From contig NZ_QGTQ01000001.1 in NCBI RefSeq assembly GCF_003182255.1, positions 267,535-331,534 of the forward strand: a DNA stretch of 64,000 nucleotides, given 5' to 3'. A model generated the notes under the pieces. It did not search any database and was not told the origin of the DNA. It was given only the letters and a program-made list of their open reading frames with translations. Below, in pieces: positions 32,660 to 41,184 of this stretch; the first letter of the stretch is position 1; each line of letters opens with the position of its first letter. Position numbers and translations under genes: made by a program. This DNA comes from Paenibacillus cellulosilyticus (lineage in GTDB: Bacteria > Bacillota > Bacilli > Paenibacillales > Paenibacillaceae).

Positions 32660-32961
32660 ATGCGATCAGCATAGGGAACCATTATATCATTCGAACGCCC
32701 CACTCCCCGAGCAAGGCTCTTGCACAAGTTAGGCACATGCTTGTGAGGAGGCCCTGCTCATACAGGCATTGGTTTAATCCGCTCTATTCACCTCTACTTT
32801 AACTTATACCCGACGGTCTACCATCGTCACTTCCGCAGCATCAACAAACCGAGCCTTTGTGCGGTTATCTTGCTATCACCGCCGCACTCCCTCTTAACAC
32901 GTTCCATCCCTGCCGAAATACCCACCTTGAAAATACAAACCTACATCCTTAAGTTCGCACA

Positions 32962-32991
32962 TTGTTGAAATAGTCCTGTCCAGAGCATAAT
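32962..32991 (+). promoter_or_regulatory. predicted promoter of the sugar ABC operon
   Basis: TTGTTG (32962-32967), 18 nt, CATAAT (32986-32991), 30 nt before the binding-protein start. Confidence 0.4.
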
Positions 32992-33022
32992 AAGGTCACA
33001 CCAAACAAGGGGGAATCAATCA

Positions 33023-34354
33023 ATGCGCACGAGCTTTAAATGGATGAGCCTCGCAGCTGCAGCAGCACTTATGGTTTCGCTCGCAGCTTGCGGCAACAGT
33101 GACAAGGATGAAACGACAAACACAGACAACGGTTCGGCTTCCACTGACAAGGCAGAGAATGTGACGATTACCTTCCAGAACATTTATCCGGACCCGAACA
33201 CGCCATCTTACAAAATCGCGCACCAAATCGGCGATCAATACACGAAGGATCACCCGAACGTGAAAATCGAGTGGGACTCGCTCAACACGGATCAACAGAA
33301 GCTGAAGCTGAAGACGCAAGCGGCTTCCAAAGAAGTTCCGGACATCACGATCGTTAACCCAGCAGCACAAATGAAGGACTTCGTTGATGCGGGACTGTTC
33401 GCTCCACTGAACGACATGCTCGATCAGAACGGTCTGAAAGACACGTTCCAAGAAGGCATCCTTGATTTCTATAGCTTCGACAACAACGTATACGCACTGC
33501 CGGACGGCAACAACGTAGGCGTTATGTTCTACAACAAAAAACTGTTCGAGCAAGCTGGCATTACAGCTACGCCAACCACATTCGACGAACTAATCAATGA
33601 TGTTAAAACATTAAAAGCTAAAGGCATCACGCCAATGGTTACAGGCGAAAAAGATACGTGGACAGGCTCCTTCCTGTTCATGAACGTACTGCTCCGCACG
33701 AACAACGGCCCAGGCTTCCTGTCCGATGTCGCTGCAGGCACGAAGACGTTTAACGATCCAGCATTCGTTGAAGCTGTAGACAGCTTCGAGAAGCTCGTTC
33801 AAGCAGGCGCGTTCCAAGATGGCGCTACGTCGATGGACTACAACGCTGGCGAATCCCTCTTCAAAACGGGTAAAGCAGCGATGTACTACATGGGTACGTG
33901 GGCAACCGGCGCAATCGATCAATCCGATGTTGGCGCGGACGTGGGCGTATTCAAGTTCCCTACGGTTAACGGCAAAGGCAACGCAGACGAGTACATGCTG
34001 GCTCCAGGCAGCGCGTTCGCAATCTCGGCTAACAGCAAGCACCTGCAAGAAACAAAGGACTTCCTCAACTACTTCATGCTGCAATATCCGAAAGTGTCGT
34101 TCGACATGAAGAACGCCGTTTCCGTTGCACAAAAAGTAGAAGGCGACTTCGCAGCAGCAGGCTACTCCGCTCTGCAAATGGAAGTAGCGGGTCTGAAAGG
34201 CGCAGTTAAAGGCGGCGACCTGTCGTTCGATAATACGATGAACCCAGCAACGTCCCAAGCTCACTTGACGAGCATCCAAAACCTGTTCGTACAACAAGTT
34301 GATCCAGCTTCCGTTGCCAAAGAGCACCAATCCGCATTCGAAGCTAACAAGTAA
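33023..34354 (+). CDS. carbohydrate ABC transporter substrate-binding lipoprotein
   Basis: 443 residues. Lipobox LAAC near residue 22, polar linker, then a family 1 (MalE-type) binding fold: VTITFQNIYPDP, DITIVNPAAQMKDFVDAGLF, GNNVGVMFYNKKLFEQAGI, GKAAMYYMGTWA, LAPGSAFAISANS. Binds an oligosaccharide outside the membrane and feeds the two permeases downstream. Codon use is biased (many C/T-ending favoured codons), as for a highly expressed protein. No ATPase gene nearby; MsmX-type shared ATPases are usual for such systems. Confidence 0.93.
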   Translation: MRTSFKWMSLAAAAALMVSLAACGNSDKDETTNTDNGSASTDKAENVTITFQNIYPDPNTPSYKIAHQIGDQYTKDHPNVKIEWDSLNTDQQKLKLKTQAASKEVPDITIVNPAAQMKDFVDAGLFAPLNDMLDQNGLKDTFQEGILDFYSFDNNVYALPDGNNVGVMFYNKKLFEQAGITATPTTFDELINDVKTLKAKGITPMVTGEKDTWTGSFLFMNVLLRTNNGPGFLSDVAAGTKTFNDPAFVEAVDSFEKLVQAGAFQDGATSMDYNAGESLFKTGKAAMYYMGTWATGAIDQSDVGADVGVFKFPTVNGKGNADEYMLAPGSAFAISANSKHLQETKDFLNYFMLQYPKVSFDMKNAVSVAQKVEGDFAAAGYSALQMEVAGLKGAVKGGDLSFDNTMNPATSQAHLTSIQNLFVQQVDPASVAKEHQSAFEANK

Positions 34355-34401
34355 GACATGGATTTAAACGGAAACAGATGATCCATTCGCTAAGACCGGC
34401 G

Positions 34402-34432
34402 AAAGGGAGCGCTCCGTCGCTCCCTTTCTTCT
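34402..34432 (+). terminator. intercistronic stem-loop
   Basis: AAAGGGAGCG / CGCTCCCTTT followed by CTTCT. Between binding-protein and permease genes; such hairpins stabilise or part-terminate, giving more binding protein than permease. Confidence 0.7.
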
Positions 34433-34482
34433 GTGTTAGCCCTTGAATGGCCATCCCCATGATTTTGAAGGAGGCGAGCCCA

Positions 34483-35373
34483 ATGAATGCGCTCAAAGTG
34501 CCTGCACGTACGATTGCCGTGTTCGTGCTGCCATGTCTGCTACTGTATGTCTGCCTCGTGTTTGTTCCGATCTTCTTCAGTATGTACAACAGTACGTTTG
34601 ACTGGAACGGCATTGGCGTTAAAAAGTTCGTCGGTTTAGACAACTACGTAACACTGTTAACCAAAGACAATGTATTCTGGCCGGCAGTCCGACACACCTT
34701 GATGTTTGCCGTATTCTCCATGCTTGAGATTCCATTTGCACTGTACCTTGCTACACTGATCAACCGTTATGTGAAGAAACCGAATTTCTTCGTTACCAGC
34801 TATTTCGTTCCCGTTATCCTCTCGGTCGTTATTATCGGCCAGCTCTGGAAAACGATCTACAACCCAGCTTCGCTTGGCGGCATGCTCAACCAAGTGCTCG
34901 ACGGCCTTGGTCTTCACAGCTGGACGCACGCTTGGCTCTCTGAACCAGACTATGCCATGTATGCACTCTACTTCGTTGCGCTGTGGCAATATCTCGGATA
35001 CCACCTGCTCATTCAGTTCACGGGTATCTCGAACATCCCTACGGAAATTTACGAGGCAGCCAAAATCGATGGAGCAGACGGTTTCAAAGCAGACTGGTTC
35101 ATTACGTTCCCGTTGGTTGTCCCGATTTTCAAAATATCGATCATTCTCGCTTTCATCGGTTCCCTGCAGTCGTTCGACATGATTATGGTCATGACCGGCG
35201 GCGGTCCCGCCCATTCGACAGATGTTATCGCAACGCATATGTACAACATGTCCTTCATGTCGTCGAAGTTCGGCTACGGCAGTTCGATTGCGATGGTACT
35301 GGTCGCTGTCTGTCTGATTGCAACTGTCATTATTAACGCGCTGTTCAATAAGGTTGAGAAGAAAATCGGCTAA
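34483..35373 (+). CDS. carbohydrate ABC permease, MalF-like
   Basis: 296 residues from ATG 34483 (AAGGAGG upstream; 34447 lacks one). Six membrane helices. The EAA coupling motif is EIYEAAKIDGADGFKADWFITFP, which contacts the ATPase. First partner of the heterodimeric channel with the next gene; both belong to the CUT1 family for oligosaccharides. Part of the operon headed by the binding protein at 33023. Confidence 0.93.
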   Translation: MNALKVPARTIAVFVLPCLLLYVCLVFVPIFFSMYNSTFDWNGIGVKKFVGLDNYVTLLTKDNVFWPAVRHTLMFAVFSMLEIPFALYLATLINRYVKKPNFFVTSYFVPVILSVVIIGQLWKTIYNPASLGGMLNQVLDGLGLHSWTHAWLSEPDYAMYALYFVALWQYLGYHLLIQFTGISNIPTEIYEAAKIDGADGFKADWFITFPLVVPIFKISIILAFIGSLQSFDMIMVMTGGGPAHSTDVIATHMYNMSFMSSKFGYGSSIAMVLVAVCLIATVIINALFNKVEKKIG

Positions 35374-35420
35374 TGGATTGATCACAACCTGCATTGTACT
35401 CGCGAAAGGAGTTATGACCC

Positions 35421-36311
35421 ATGAGTCAGACATTCTCAACGGCGGCTGCCCGTATGGATGAGCCTGGTCGGAAGCGATTCTCGATCGTCAAGCCACTCGT
35501 ATTCATCCTGCTCGGCGTCCTGCTCGTCACGCAGCTGTATCCGCTGCTGTGGCTGCTCACCTATTCATTGAAAACGAACGATGAAATATTGTCCGGGAAA
35601 TTTTTTGCGCTGCCGAAGACTATGCAATGGAACAACTATAAGCAAGCCATTGATGCACACTACTGGCAGTACTTATTCAACAGCATATATGTCACGCTTG
35701 TCACGCTCGTTTGCGTTATCGTATTAGCGAGCATGGTCGCTTACGCGATTACCCGTTTCAAATGGAAGCTTGGTCCGGTCGTCATGCTCGTCTTCCTGAT
35801 CGGTATGATGATCCCTGTACAAGCAACCCTGCTTCCGCTTATGCTGATCTTTAAGCACATTCATATCGGCGATCACGGTCTGATGGGTACACGCTGGTCG
35901 ATTATTTTGCCTTACATCGCTTACCAAACGCCAATTGCCGTCTTCATTCTGAGCGGCTTCATGCGGACGATTCCACATGAGATTGAAGAATCGGCACATA
36001 TGGACGGCGCGGGCGTCTTCCGTACGTTCCGCAGCATCATCCTGCCAATCTCGATTCCACCGATTATGACCGTCTGCATCCTGACGTTCATTAACATCTG
36101 GAACGAATATATCTTGGCTGCTACATTCATCTCTGCCGAGAAGCTCAAGACGCTTCCGTTCGGCGTGAACAGCTTCGTCAGCCAATACTCGTCCAACTAT
36201 GGCGCGATTGGCGCATATCTTGTACTAGGTGCATTGCCTGTTATCGTGCTGTACTTCCTACTCTCCGAGAAAATTACGAAGGGTATGGTTGCCGGCGCAG
36301 TTAAAGGCTAA
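35421..36311 (+). CDS. carbohydrate ABC permease, MalG-like
   Basis: 296 residues, six membrane helices. EAA motif EIEESAHMDGAGVFRTFRSIILP. TYSLKTNDEILSGKFFALP at the N-terminal end is typical of MalG/LacG-like permeases. Start has AAAGGAG. Second channel subunit of the CUT1 importer; followed by a terminator and then the YesM/YesN pair that probably senses the same sugar. Confidence 0.93.
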   Translation: MSQTFSTAAARMDEPGRKRFSIVKPLVFILLGVLLVTQLYPLLWLLTYSLKTNDEILSGKFFALPKTMQWNNYKQAIDAHYWQYLFNSIYVTLVTLVCVIVLASMVAYAITRFKWKLGPVVMLVFLIGMMIPVQATLLPLMLIFKHIHIGDHGLMGTRWSIILPYIAYQTPIAVFILSGFMRTIPHEIEESAHMDGAGVFRTFRSIILPISIPPIMTVCILTFINIWNEYILAATFISAEKLKTLPFGVNSFVSQYSSNYGAIGAYLVLGALPVIVLYFLLSEKITKGMVAGAVKG

Positions 36312-36342
36312 GCATCCGTCAAACGCAACCCACATAGCATGA

Positions 36343-36382
36343 AAAACCTCCGAGCAGCTTTTGCGGCGCGCTCGGAGGTTTT
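36343..36382 (+). terminator. terminator of the sugar ABC operon
   Basis: AAAACCTCCGAGC / GCTCGGAGGTTTT, 13-bp stem. Confidence 0.88.
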
Positions 36383-36424
36383 AGTGCTATTGTGGGGTAT
36401 TCCATTTAGGAGGCGTCACCGGTC

Positions 36425-38401
36425 ATGATCCGCGGTTTTCGAGGCTTTCGCAGCTTCCGCACGTTCCGTGCCAGGCTGTTCATTCTGCTCATCATTAGCA
36501 TGATCAGCCTATTGTCGATCGTCAGCTACTTGTATTATCGGCAAGCAACAACCCAATACCATGACAAAGTGACCGAGATCGCTGAGAAGAACGTCAAGCA
36601 GGCCATGCAGGTGTACGATCTGCTGCTCGACAGCTACAACAGCTTATCCAAGTCGCTGGTCGGCAACGCGGATATGCTGCGGATCCTGCCGCAGACGCAT
36701 ACGGATAATCCAGCGCTGAACATTATCAACGAGCGTGCCGTACAGAACATTATTGGAACCGTATTCTACTCGCGTGAAGATATCGTATCGGTTCACGTGT
36801 TCTCGCAGAGCGGTGCTGTATTCAGCTACGGCAACTTCCTCAACGTCGTTGACCCTAACTTTGCCCAGCGCGAGTGGTATAACCGGATCAAGCAATCCGA
36901 TGGCGGCATGGTGTGGCTCGGTGCATTCAAACACTCTCTAACCGACCAGACCGTCGCTCAGCCGGTCTTCGCCTTCGGCCGATTGCTGTTCGACCTGACA
37001 GCGCATAAGCCTATTGGCGTGCTGCTCTTCCAGATGGATGCCTCGGCAGCGATGTCGGCACTCGGCAACATGCGGCTTGGACCGGACAGTGACGTATACA
37101 TTATGTCGGAAGACGGCCGTCTGCTCGCATCCGATGACCCAGAGGAAATATCCTCCGTTCCATGGAGCGTCCATGCTGGCGACGATTTCGACTCTGACAC
37201 GTTCCATACACCAAATTCGGCTGAGAGCGCCGAAAGCATGGCAGCTGATTCACTTAACGAGAACGGCACGAAGCCTGCCCATCTGCAAGCACTTGAGCTG
37301 CTGCTCTCGCTGCATGAGAACGTGTCTCCTAACGAGGTCCTCTTCGACCAACGTGCAAACGATCTGGTCGTTGCAGCCAAGGCGAAGGAGGTCGACTGGA
37401 CGTTCATTAGTCGGACACCGAACAGCAACTTGAACGTCGAGTTCAAGCAGACGCGGCATTTCTTCTTAATTGTCGTCTCAGTTCTTGTGCTTGTATCCAT
37501 TGCGATTGCGAGCTTTATCGCCCGAACCATTACAATGCCGCTCAAACGGCTCGTACAGGAAATGCGACAGGTCGAGATCGGTAATTTCCGCGGTGTGGCT
37601 CATCCCAAATCCACCTATGAGGAGATTGATATTCTTGTCTCCTCGTTTAATCAAATGGTGCACCGGATGGATGACCTCATTCAACGGGAGAAAGAGTCTT
37701 CCGGCCGCGAGAAGCAGGCGCAGCTGCAGGCACTGCAATCGCAGGTGAATCCACATTTTCTATATAACACGTTGAACATGATCTACTGGCTGCTAGATGA
37801 GCAGGAGAATGATAAGCTAGCACGAATCGTCTTGTCACTGTCACAAATGTTCCAATACAGCAGCGAGTGGGAAGACAATTCCAACTCCACGCTTGGCGAG
37901 GAACTGGAGCAAATCCGGCATTATTTGACCATTATCGAAGCAAGGCTGGAGGATCGACTGACCGCCGACATTGAAGTTGCACCAGCGTTTCTGGACGTCC
38001 AATTGCCGAAGATGACGCTTCAGCCGATCATCGAGAACGCCGTCAAACACGGACTTGAGCCTGCCTATACTCCCGGTATTCTGACCGTTCGGGCACAAGC
38101 GGAAGGCCAGCGGCTGCATATTACGATTACAGACAATGGCGTTGGCATGGAGCCAGCGGCACTCAGCCAGCTCCAGCAAGCGCTTGGCCAGCCTCCTTCC
38201 AAGGCGCAATCTGGCGAGGCCGTGCAGCGAAGCAGCGCCGGGCGCCGAGGAATTGGCATCGCGAACGTCCACCACCGCCTCGTATTAATGCATGGTGAAT
38301 CCTATGGTTTGTCCGCAGACAGCAAGGAAGGTATCGGAACGACGATTATCGTTACCCTGCCGCTCCCTCCACGCATCGTCTATGACCGATCACCGGAATA
38401 A
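36425..38401 (+). CDS. YesM-type sensor histidine kinase
   Basis: 658 residues. Two membrane helices (~18-38 and ~350-370) frame a large extracellular dCache-like sensor; HAMP follows (RTITMPLKRLVQEMRQ). The His_kinase domain has the LytS/YesM motif QVNPHFLYNTLN with His444, and HATPase_c with LQPIIENAVKHGLEP and GIGIANVHHRL. Senses the sugar transported by the adjacent ABC system, by analogy to other Paenibacillus and Bacillus loci. Start has AGGAGG. The response regulator starts 32 nt after the stop. Confidence 0.95.
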   Translation: MIRGFRGFRSFRTFRARLFILLIISMISLLSIVSYLYYRQATTQYHDKVTEIAEKNVKQAMQVYDLLLDSYNSLSKSLVGNADMLRILPQTHTDNPALNIINERAVQNIIGTVFYSREDIVSVHVFSQSGAVFSYGNFLNVVDPNFAQREWYNRIKQSDGGMVWLGAFKHSLTDQTVAQPVFAFGRLLFDLTAHKPIGVLLFQMDASAAMSALGNMRLGPDSDVYIMSEDGRLLASDDPEEISSVPWSVHAGDDFDSDTFHTPNSAESAESMAADSLNENGTKPAHLQALELLLSLHENVSPNEVLFDQRANDLVVAAKAKEVDWTFISRTPNSNLNVEFKQTRHFFLIVVSVLVLVSIAIASFIARTITMPLKRLVQEMRQVEIGNFRGVAHPKSTYEEIDILVSSFNQMVHRMDDLIQREKESSGREKQAQLQALQSQVNPHFLYNTLNMIYWLLDEQENDKLARIVLSLSQMFQYSSEWEDNSNSTLGEELEQIRHYLTIIEARLEDRLTADIEVAPAFLDVQLPKMTLQPIIENAVKHGLEPAYTPGILTVRAQAEGQRLHITITDNGVGMEPAALSQLQQALGQPPSKAQSGEAVQRSSAGRRGIGIANVHHRLVLMHGESYGLSADSKEGIGTTIIVTLPLPPRIVYDRSPE

Positions 38402-38432
38402 AAGCTACACTGGAAAGGAGTATCAGACGATC

Positions 38433-39617
38433 ATGAACATTCTAGTCGTTGATGATGAGAACGTCATTCGCAGCGGCATCAAACGAACGATCCAGACTCA
38501 TTATCCCGATTGTCGGATTTCTCTTGCCTCATCGGCTGATGAAGCGGTCGTTCAACTGCGCAATGAACCGATCGACCTCGTATTGAGCGATATTATGATG
38601 CCGGGCATGTCCGGCCTTGAGCTAATGAAGCTCGCCAAGCCGCAGCACCCGCATGTGCGGTGGGTGTTTATATCCGCGAAATCCGAATTTTCTTATGCAC
38701 AGGAGGCACTTCGGCTCGGAGCCCGCGATTACATTCTTAAGCCGATTGGCAAAGAGCGGATCGTCGAAATCATCGATAAGTTTCAAGAGGATGTACGACG
38801 CGAATCGGAGCAGACGCGGGAGGCGCGCGGCCTTACAATGAACTTGAAATATTTGCGAGAGGCAGTATTCCAACGTTGGGCCGCCGGGCTTGATATCGGC
38901 AACTTCGACATGAAGCCGCTAGCCGATACGTATTCTTCTTTTTACCTTGTCATGGTCAAAATGGATGCGGATCGCCCCGTTCATTTGGAGCATTTTATAA
39001 TCGATAACGTGCTTGCCGAGCTGATCGAGCGATACGGACACGGCTTCGTCATAAGCTATGATGCGCAAAGCCTGCTGGGGCTCATCTCCTTGCCAGAGGC
39101 GTCGCTGCCCCTGCTCGTGAACGAGCTTCGGACGCATCTGCGTCAATATTTGCGCGTTCCATTCCAAGCGATTGCTTCCGAGCTGATCGAGAACTTCCAC
39201 CTCGTGCCTGATGAGATCCGCCGTCTGCGTCAGGCGTCGCATACCCAAATGTACGAGCAGGATGAACGCGGCGGCGATCGTGCAATAGAGACTTCGATTC
39301 AGTACATTAAATCGCACTTCAACGAGGATCTATCGCTTGAGAAGATTGCCTCCATCGTCTATTTGAACCCGGTCTACTTCAGCCAGCTGTTCAAGCAGAA
39401 GACAGGGCAAGGCTACAAGGAGTTCGTCATCCAGCTGCGTCTTGAGCAAGCGAAGCGGCTGCTCAACAATCCTAGCCTGAAGCTTGCCGACGTAGCAGAG
39501 AGGATCGGCTACCAGGACTTGCGCCACTTCTCGCAGCAGTTCCGCAAACGGTTCAGCCTTACGCCATCCGAATACCGTCAACAGCTGCAAGCGAACAGCA
39601 CGCAGTTGAATTGGTAA
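38433..39617 (+). CDS. YesN-type response regulator with AraC DNA-binding domain
   Basis: 394 residues from ATG 38433 (AAAGGAG). Receiver with Asp8-Asp9, phospho-acceptor Asp53 (VLSDIMMPGMSG) and Lys in ARDYILKPIGKER. Middle region ~130-290 without a named domain. C-terminal AraC/XylS double helix-turn-helix: LSLEKIASIVYLNPVYFSQLFKQKTG and LADVAERIGYQDLRHFSQQFRKRF. Likely activates the sugar ABC operon just upstream. Confidence 0.94.
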   Translation: MNILVVDDENVIRSGIKRTIQTHYPDCRISLASSADEAVVQLRNEPIDLVLSDIMMPGMSGLELMKLAKPQHPHVRWVFISAKSEFSYAQEALRLGARDYILKPIGKERIVEIIDKFQEDVRRESEQTREARGLTMNLKYLREAVFQRWAAGLDIGNFDMKPLADTYSSFYLVMVKMDADRPVHLEHFIIDNVLAELIERYGHGFVISYDAQSLLGLISLPEASLPLLVNELRTHLRQYLRVPFQAIASELIENFHLVPDEIRRLRQASHTQMYEQDERGGDRAIETSIQYIKSHFNEDLSLEKIASIVYLNPVYFSQLFKQKTGQGYKEFVIQLRLEQAKRLLNNPSLKLADVAERIGYQDLRHFSQQFRKRFSLTPSEYRQQLQANSTQLNW

Positions 39618-39621
39618 CACA

Positions 39622-39674
39622 AAGAAGCCTGAACATCGATGCACGTTTACCGCGCATGGATGTTCAGGCTTCTT
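39622..39674. terminator. bidirectional terminator
   Basis: AAGAAGCCTGAACATC / GATGTTCAGGCTTCTT, perfect 16-bp stem between the convergent AraC-type and HxlR genes. Confidence 0.88.
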
Positions 39675-39681
39675 CTACTAT

Positions 39682-40122
39682 TCAGAGACCTTGATCTGTG
39701 CTGCTCAGCGGCTCTCCGCCTTTCGGCGACTCCCCCTCCTGCTCCGCAAGGCGTGCCTCATAAGTCTTGCCCCATTCATAGATTTGAAGGATGATCGGCT
39801 TCAATGTGAGCCCGAACGGCGTAAGCGAATACTCAACGCGCGGGGGCACCTCCCGATACACCTCGCGGTGGACGATGCCGTCCTGCTCCAGCTCCCGAAG
39901 CTGAAGCGTCAGCATACGCTGCGTGATCATCGGCATGAGGCGGCGAAACTCATTGAACCGACGAGGTGAACCCGTGATCAGATGGAAGACGATAATTCCC
40001 TTCCACTTGCCCCCGATGACATCCAGGGCAGCCTCGACCGAACAGGTATAGCGGCTCCCTGCCGCAGGCTGTTCACATTGTTCACTGGCAGCCGCGATCA
40101 ACTGCTCCTTCTTCATGCTCAT
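39682..40122 (-). CDS. HxlR-family regulator (HypR-like)
   Basis: 146 residues. HxlR winged helix: [56 protein letters not shown]. Cys16 and Cys27 lie before the domain; in B. subtilis HypR a Cys in this region senses disulphide stress and activates a nitroreductase. Here too a nitroreductase is divergent, so a redox-sensing role is likely (inferred). Start has GGAG. Operator-like repeat at 40142-40163. Confidence 0.88.
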   Translation of the reverse strand: MSMKKEQLIAAASEQCEQPAAGSRYTCSVEAALDVIGGKWKGIIVFHLITGSPRRFNEFRRLMPMITQRMLTLQLRELEQDGIVHREVYREVPPRVEYSLTPFGLTLKPIILQIYEWGKTYEARLAEQEGESPKGGEPLSSTDQGL

Positions 40123-40141
40123 CGGACTTCACTCCGTTCCA

Positions 40142-40163
40142 ATAGTACCTTTTTTAATACTAT
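40142..40163. promoter_or_regulatory. HxlR-type operator
   Basis: ATAGTA-N10-TACTAT, a perfect 6-10-6 inverted repeat containing AGTAC/AATACT halves, 20 nt upstream of the HxlR gene and in the shared promoter region with the nitroreductase. Confidence 0.6.
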
Positions 40164-40253
40164 ATCACAAAAATGTGCGTACTTTCCAAGACGAAACTAT
40201 CCTCCTATAATGAAGCCATTCCCAGTGAATTGGATGCGAAAGGATGATGGATC

Positions 40254-40931
40254 ATGGAAACAACTCGCCTTACGAAAGCCGAAATTATGGATGCTTATCA
40301 ATTCCGACATGCCACCAAATTATTCGATCCCGCGCGCAAAATTGCCGATGAAGACTTCGATTTTATTTTGGAGACAGGACGTCTATCACCTAGTTCCTTC
40401 GGCTTCGAGCCTTGGCGATTCGTCGTTGTTCAGAACGAAGTGATTCGTGAACGAATCCGCGCTGCAGCATGGGGTGCACAGCGTTCGCTGCCTACAGCCA
40501 GCCATTTCATCGTACTGCTGACTCGCACCGCACCGTCACTCCAACCGGACTCGTCATATATTACGCACATGATAGAGCAAATCCAGCAGCTTCCGCCAGA
40601 AGTCGCGAACGGGAAGCGCCAAGCCTATCGAAACTTCCTTGAATCGGATTTCCATCTACTCAGCGATGACCGCTATGTGTTCGAATGGGCTAGTCGTCAG
40701 ACGTATATCGCCCTTGGCAATATGATGACTGCTGCTGCGCTCATTGGGATCGATTCCTGCCCGATAGAAGGATTCGTGCTGGATGACCTGAATCGTGTCC
40801 TCGCAGAAGAAGGAATACTTGATCCCGATCAGTTCAGTGTTTCTGCGATGGCTGCTTTCGGCTATCGTGCGCAGGAGCCGCGTGCGAAAACACGCCGTAC
40901 CATCGACAACGTCGTTCACTGGGTTCGCTGA
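40254..40931 (+). CDS. NAD(P)H-dependent nitroreductase-family oxidoreductase
   Basis: 225 residues, NfsB/YfkO-type flavin reductase. FMN-binding elements: FRHATKLFD near the N-terminus, LSPSSFGFEPWRFVVVQN, and ALGNMMTAAALIGIDSCPIEGF; C-terminal AAFGYRAQEPRAKTRR. Reduces quinones or nitro compounds with two electrons. Start has GAAAGG. Divergent from the HxlR gene, matching the HypR-HypO arrangement. Confidence 0.9.
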   Translation: METTRLTKAEIMDAYQFRHATKLFDPARKIADEDFDFILETGRLSPSSFGFEPWRFVVVQNEVIRERIRAAAWGAQRSLPTASHFIVLLTRTAPSLQPDSSYITHMIEQIQQLPPEVANGKRQAYRNFLESDFHLLSDDRYVFEWASRQTYIALGNMMTAAALIGIDSCPIEGFVLDDLNRVLAEEGILDPDQFSVSAMAAFGYRAQEPRAKTRRTIDNVVHWVR

Positions 40932-40957
40932 CGCTAGGTTTCGCACACCCACCCAAA

Positions 40958-41117
40958 CCCTCCCTCTCCCGAGAGGGAGGGCTCCAAGGGTTGCACCCTT
41001 TGGAATCCCGCAGGACTGGTCTAGATACGGTCGGGCATGTGCTCGCTTGTCGTCCCTGCGGGACACGCTCTTGGTCGGTGCTCGACCGGATAAAGGGGCT
41101 TTGCCCCTTCAGAACTT
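40958..41117. repeat. gene-free array of nested hairpins
   Basis: In order: CCCTCCCTCTC-cc-GAGAGGGAGGG (40960-40983), CCAAGGGT-tgc-ACCCTTTGG (40984-41003), TCCCGCAGG pairing 9 bp with CCTGCGGGA (~41005 and ~41056), a CGGT...ACCG stem, and AAGGGGCTTTGCCCCTT (41094-41110). No coding frame is convincing. It looks like a structured intergenic repeat element or RNA. Confidence 0.5.
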
Positions 41118-41127
41118 GCTTCTGAAC

Positions 41128-41178
41128 GAAAAAGCCCCCGATCAACAGTGGCGCGAATGCGCCGCTTGAACGGGGGCT
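41128..41178 (-). terminator. terminator of the GH5 gene
   Basis: Minus strand AGCCCCCG...CGGGGGCT then TTTTTC, with an inner GGCGCAttcGCGCC hairpin. Confidence 0.85.
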
Positions 41179-41184
41179 AACGTT

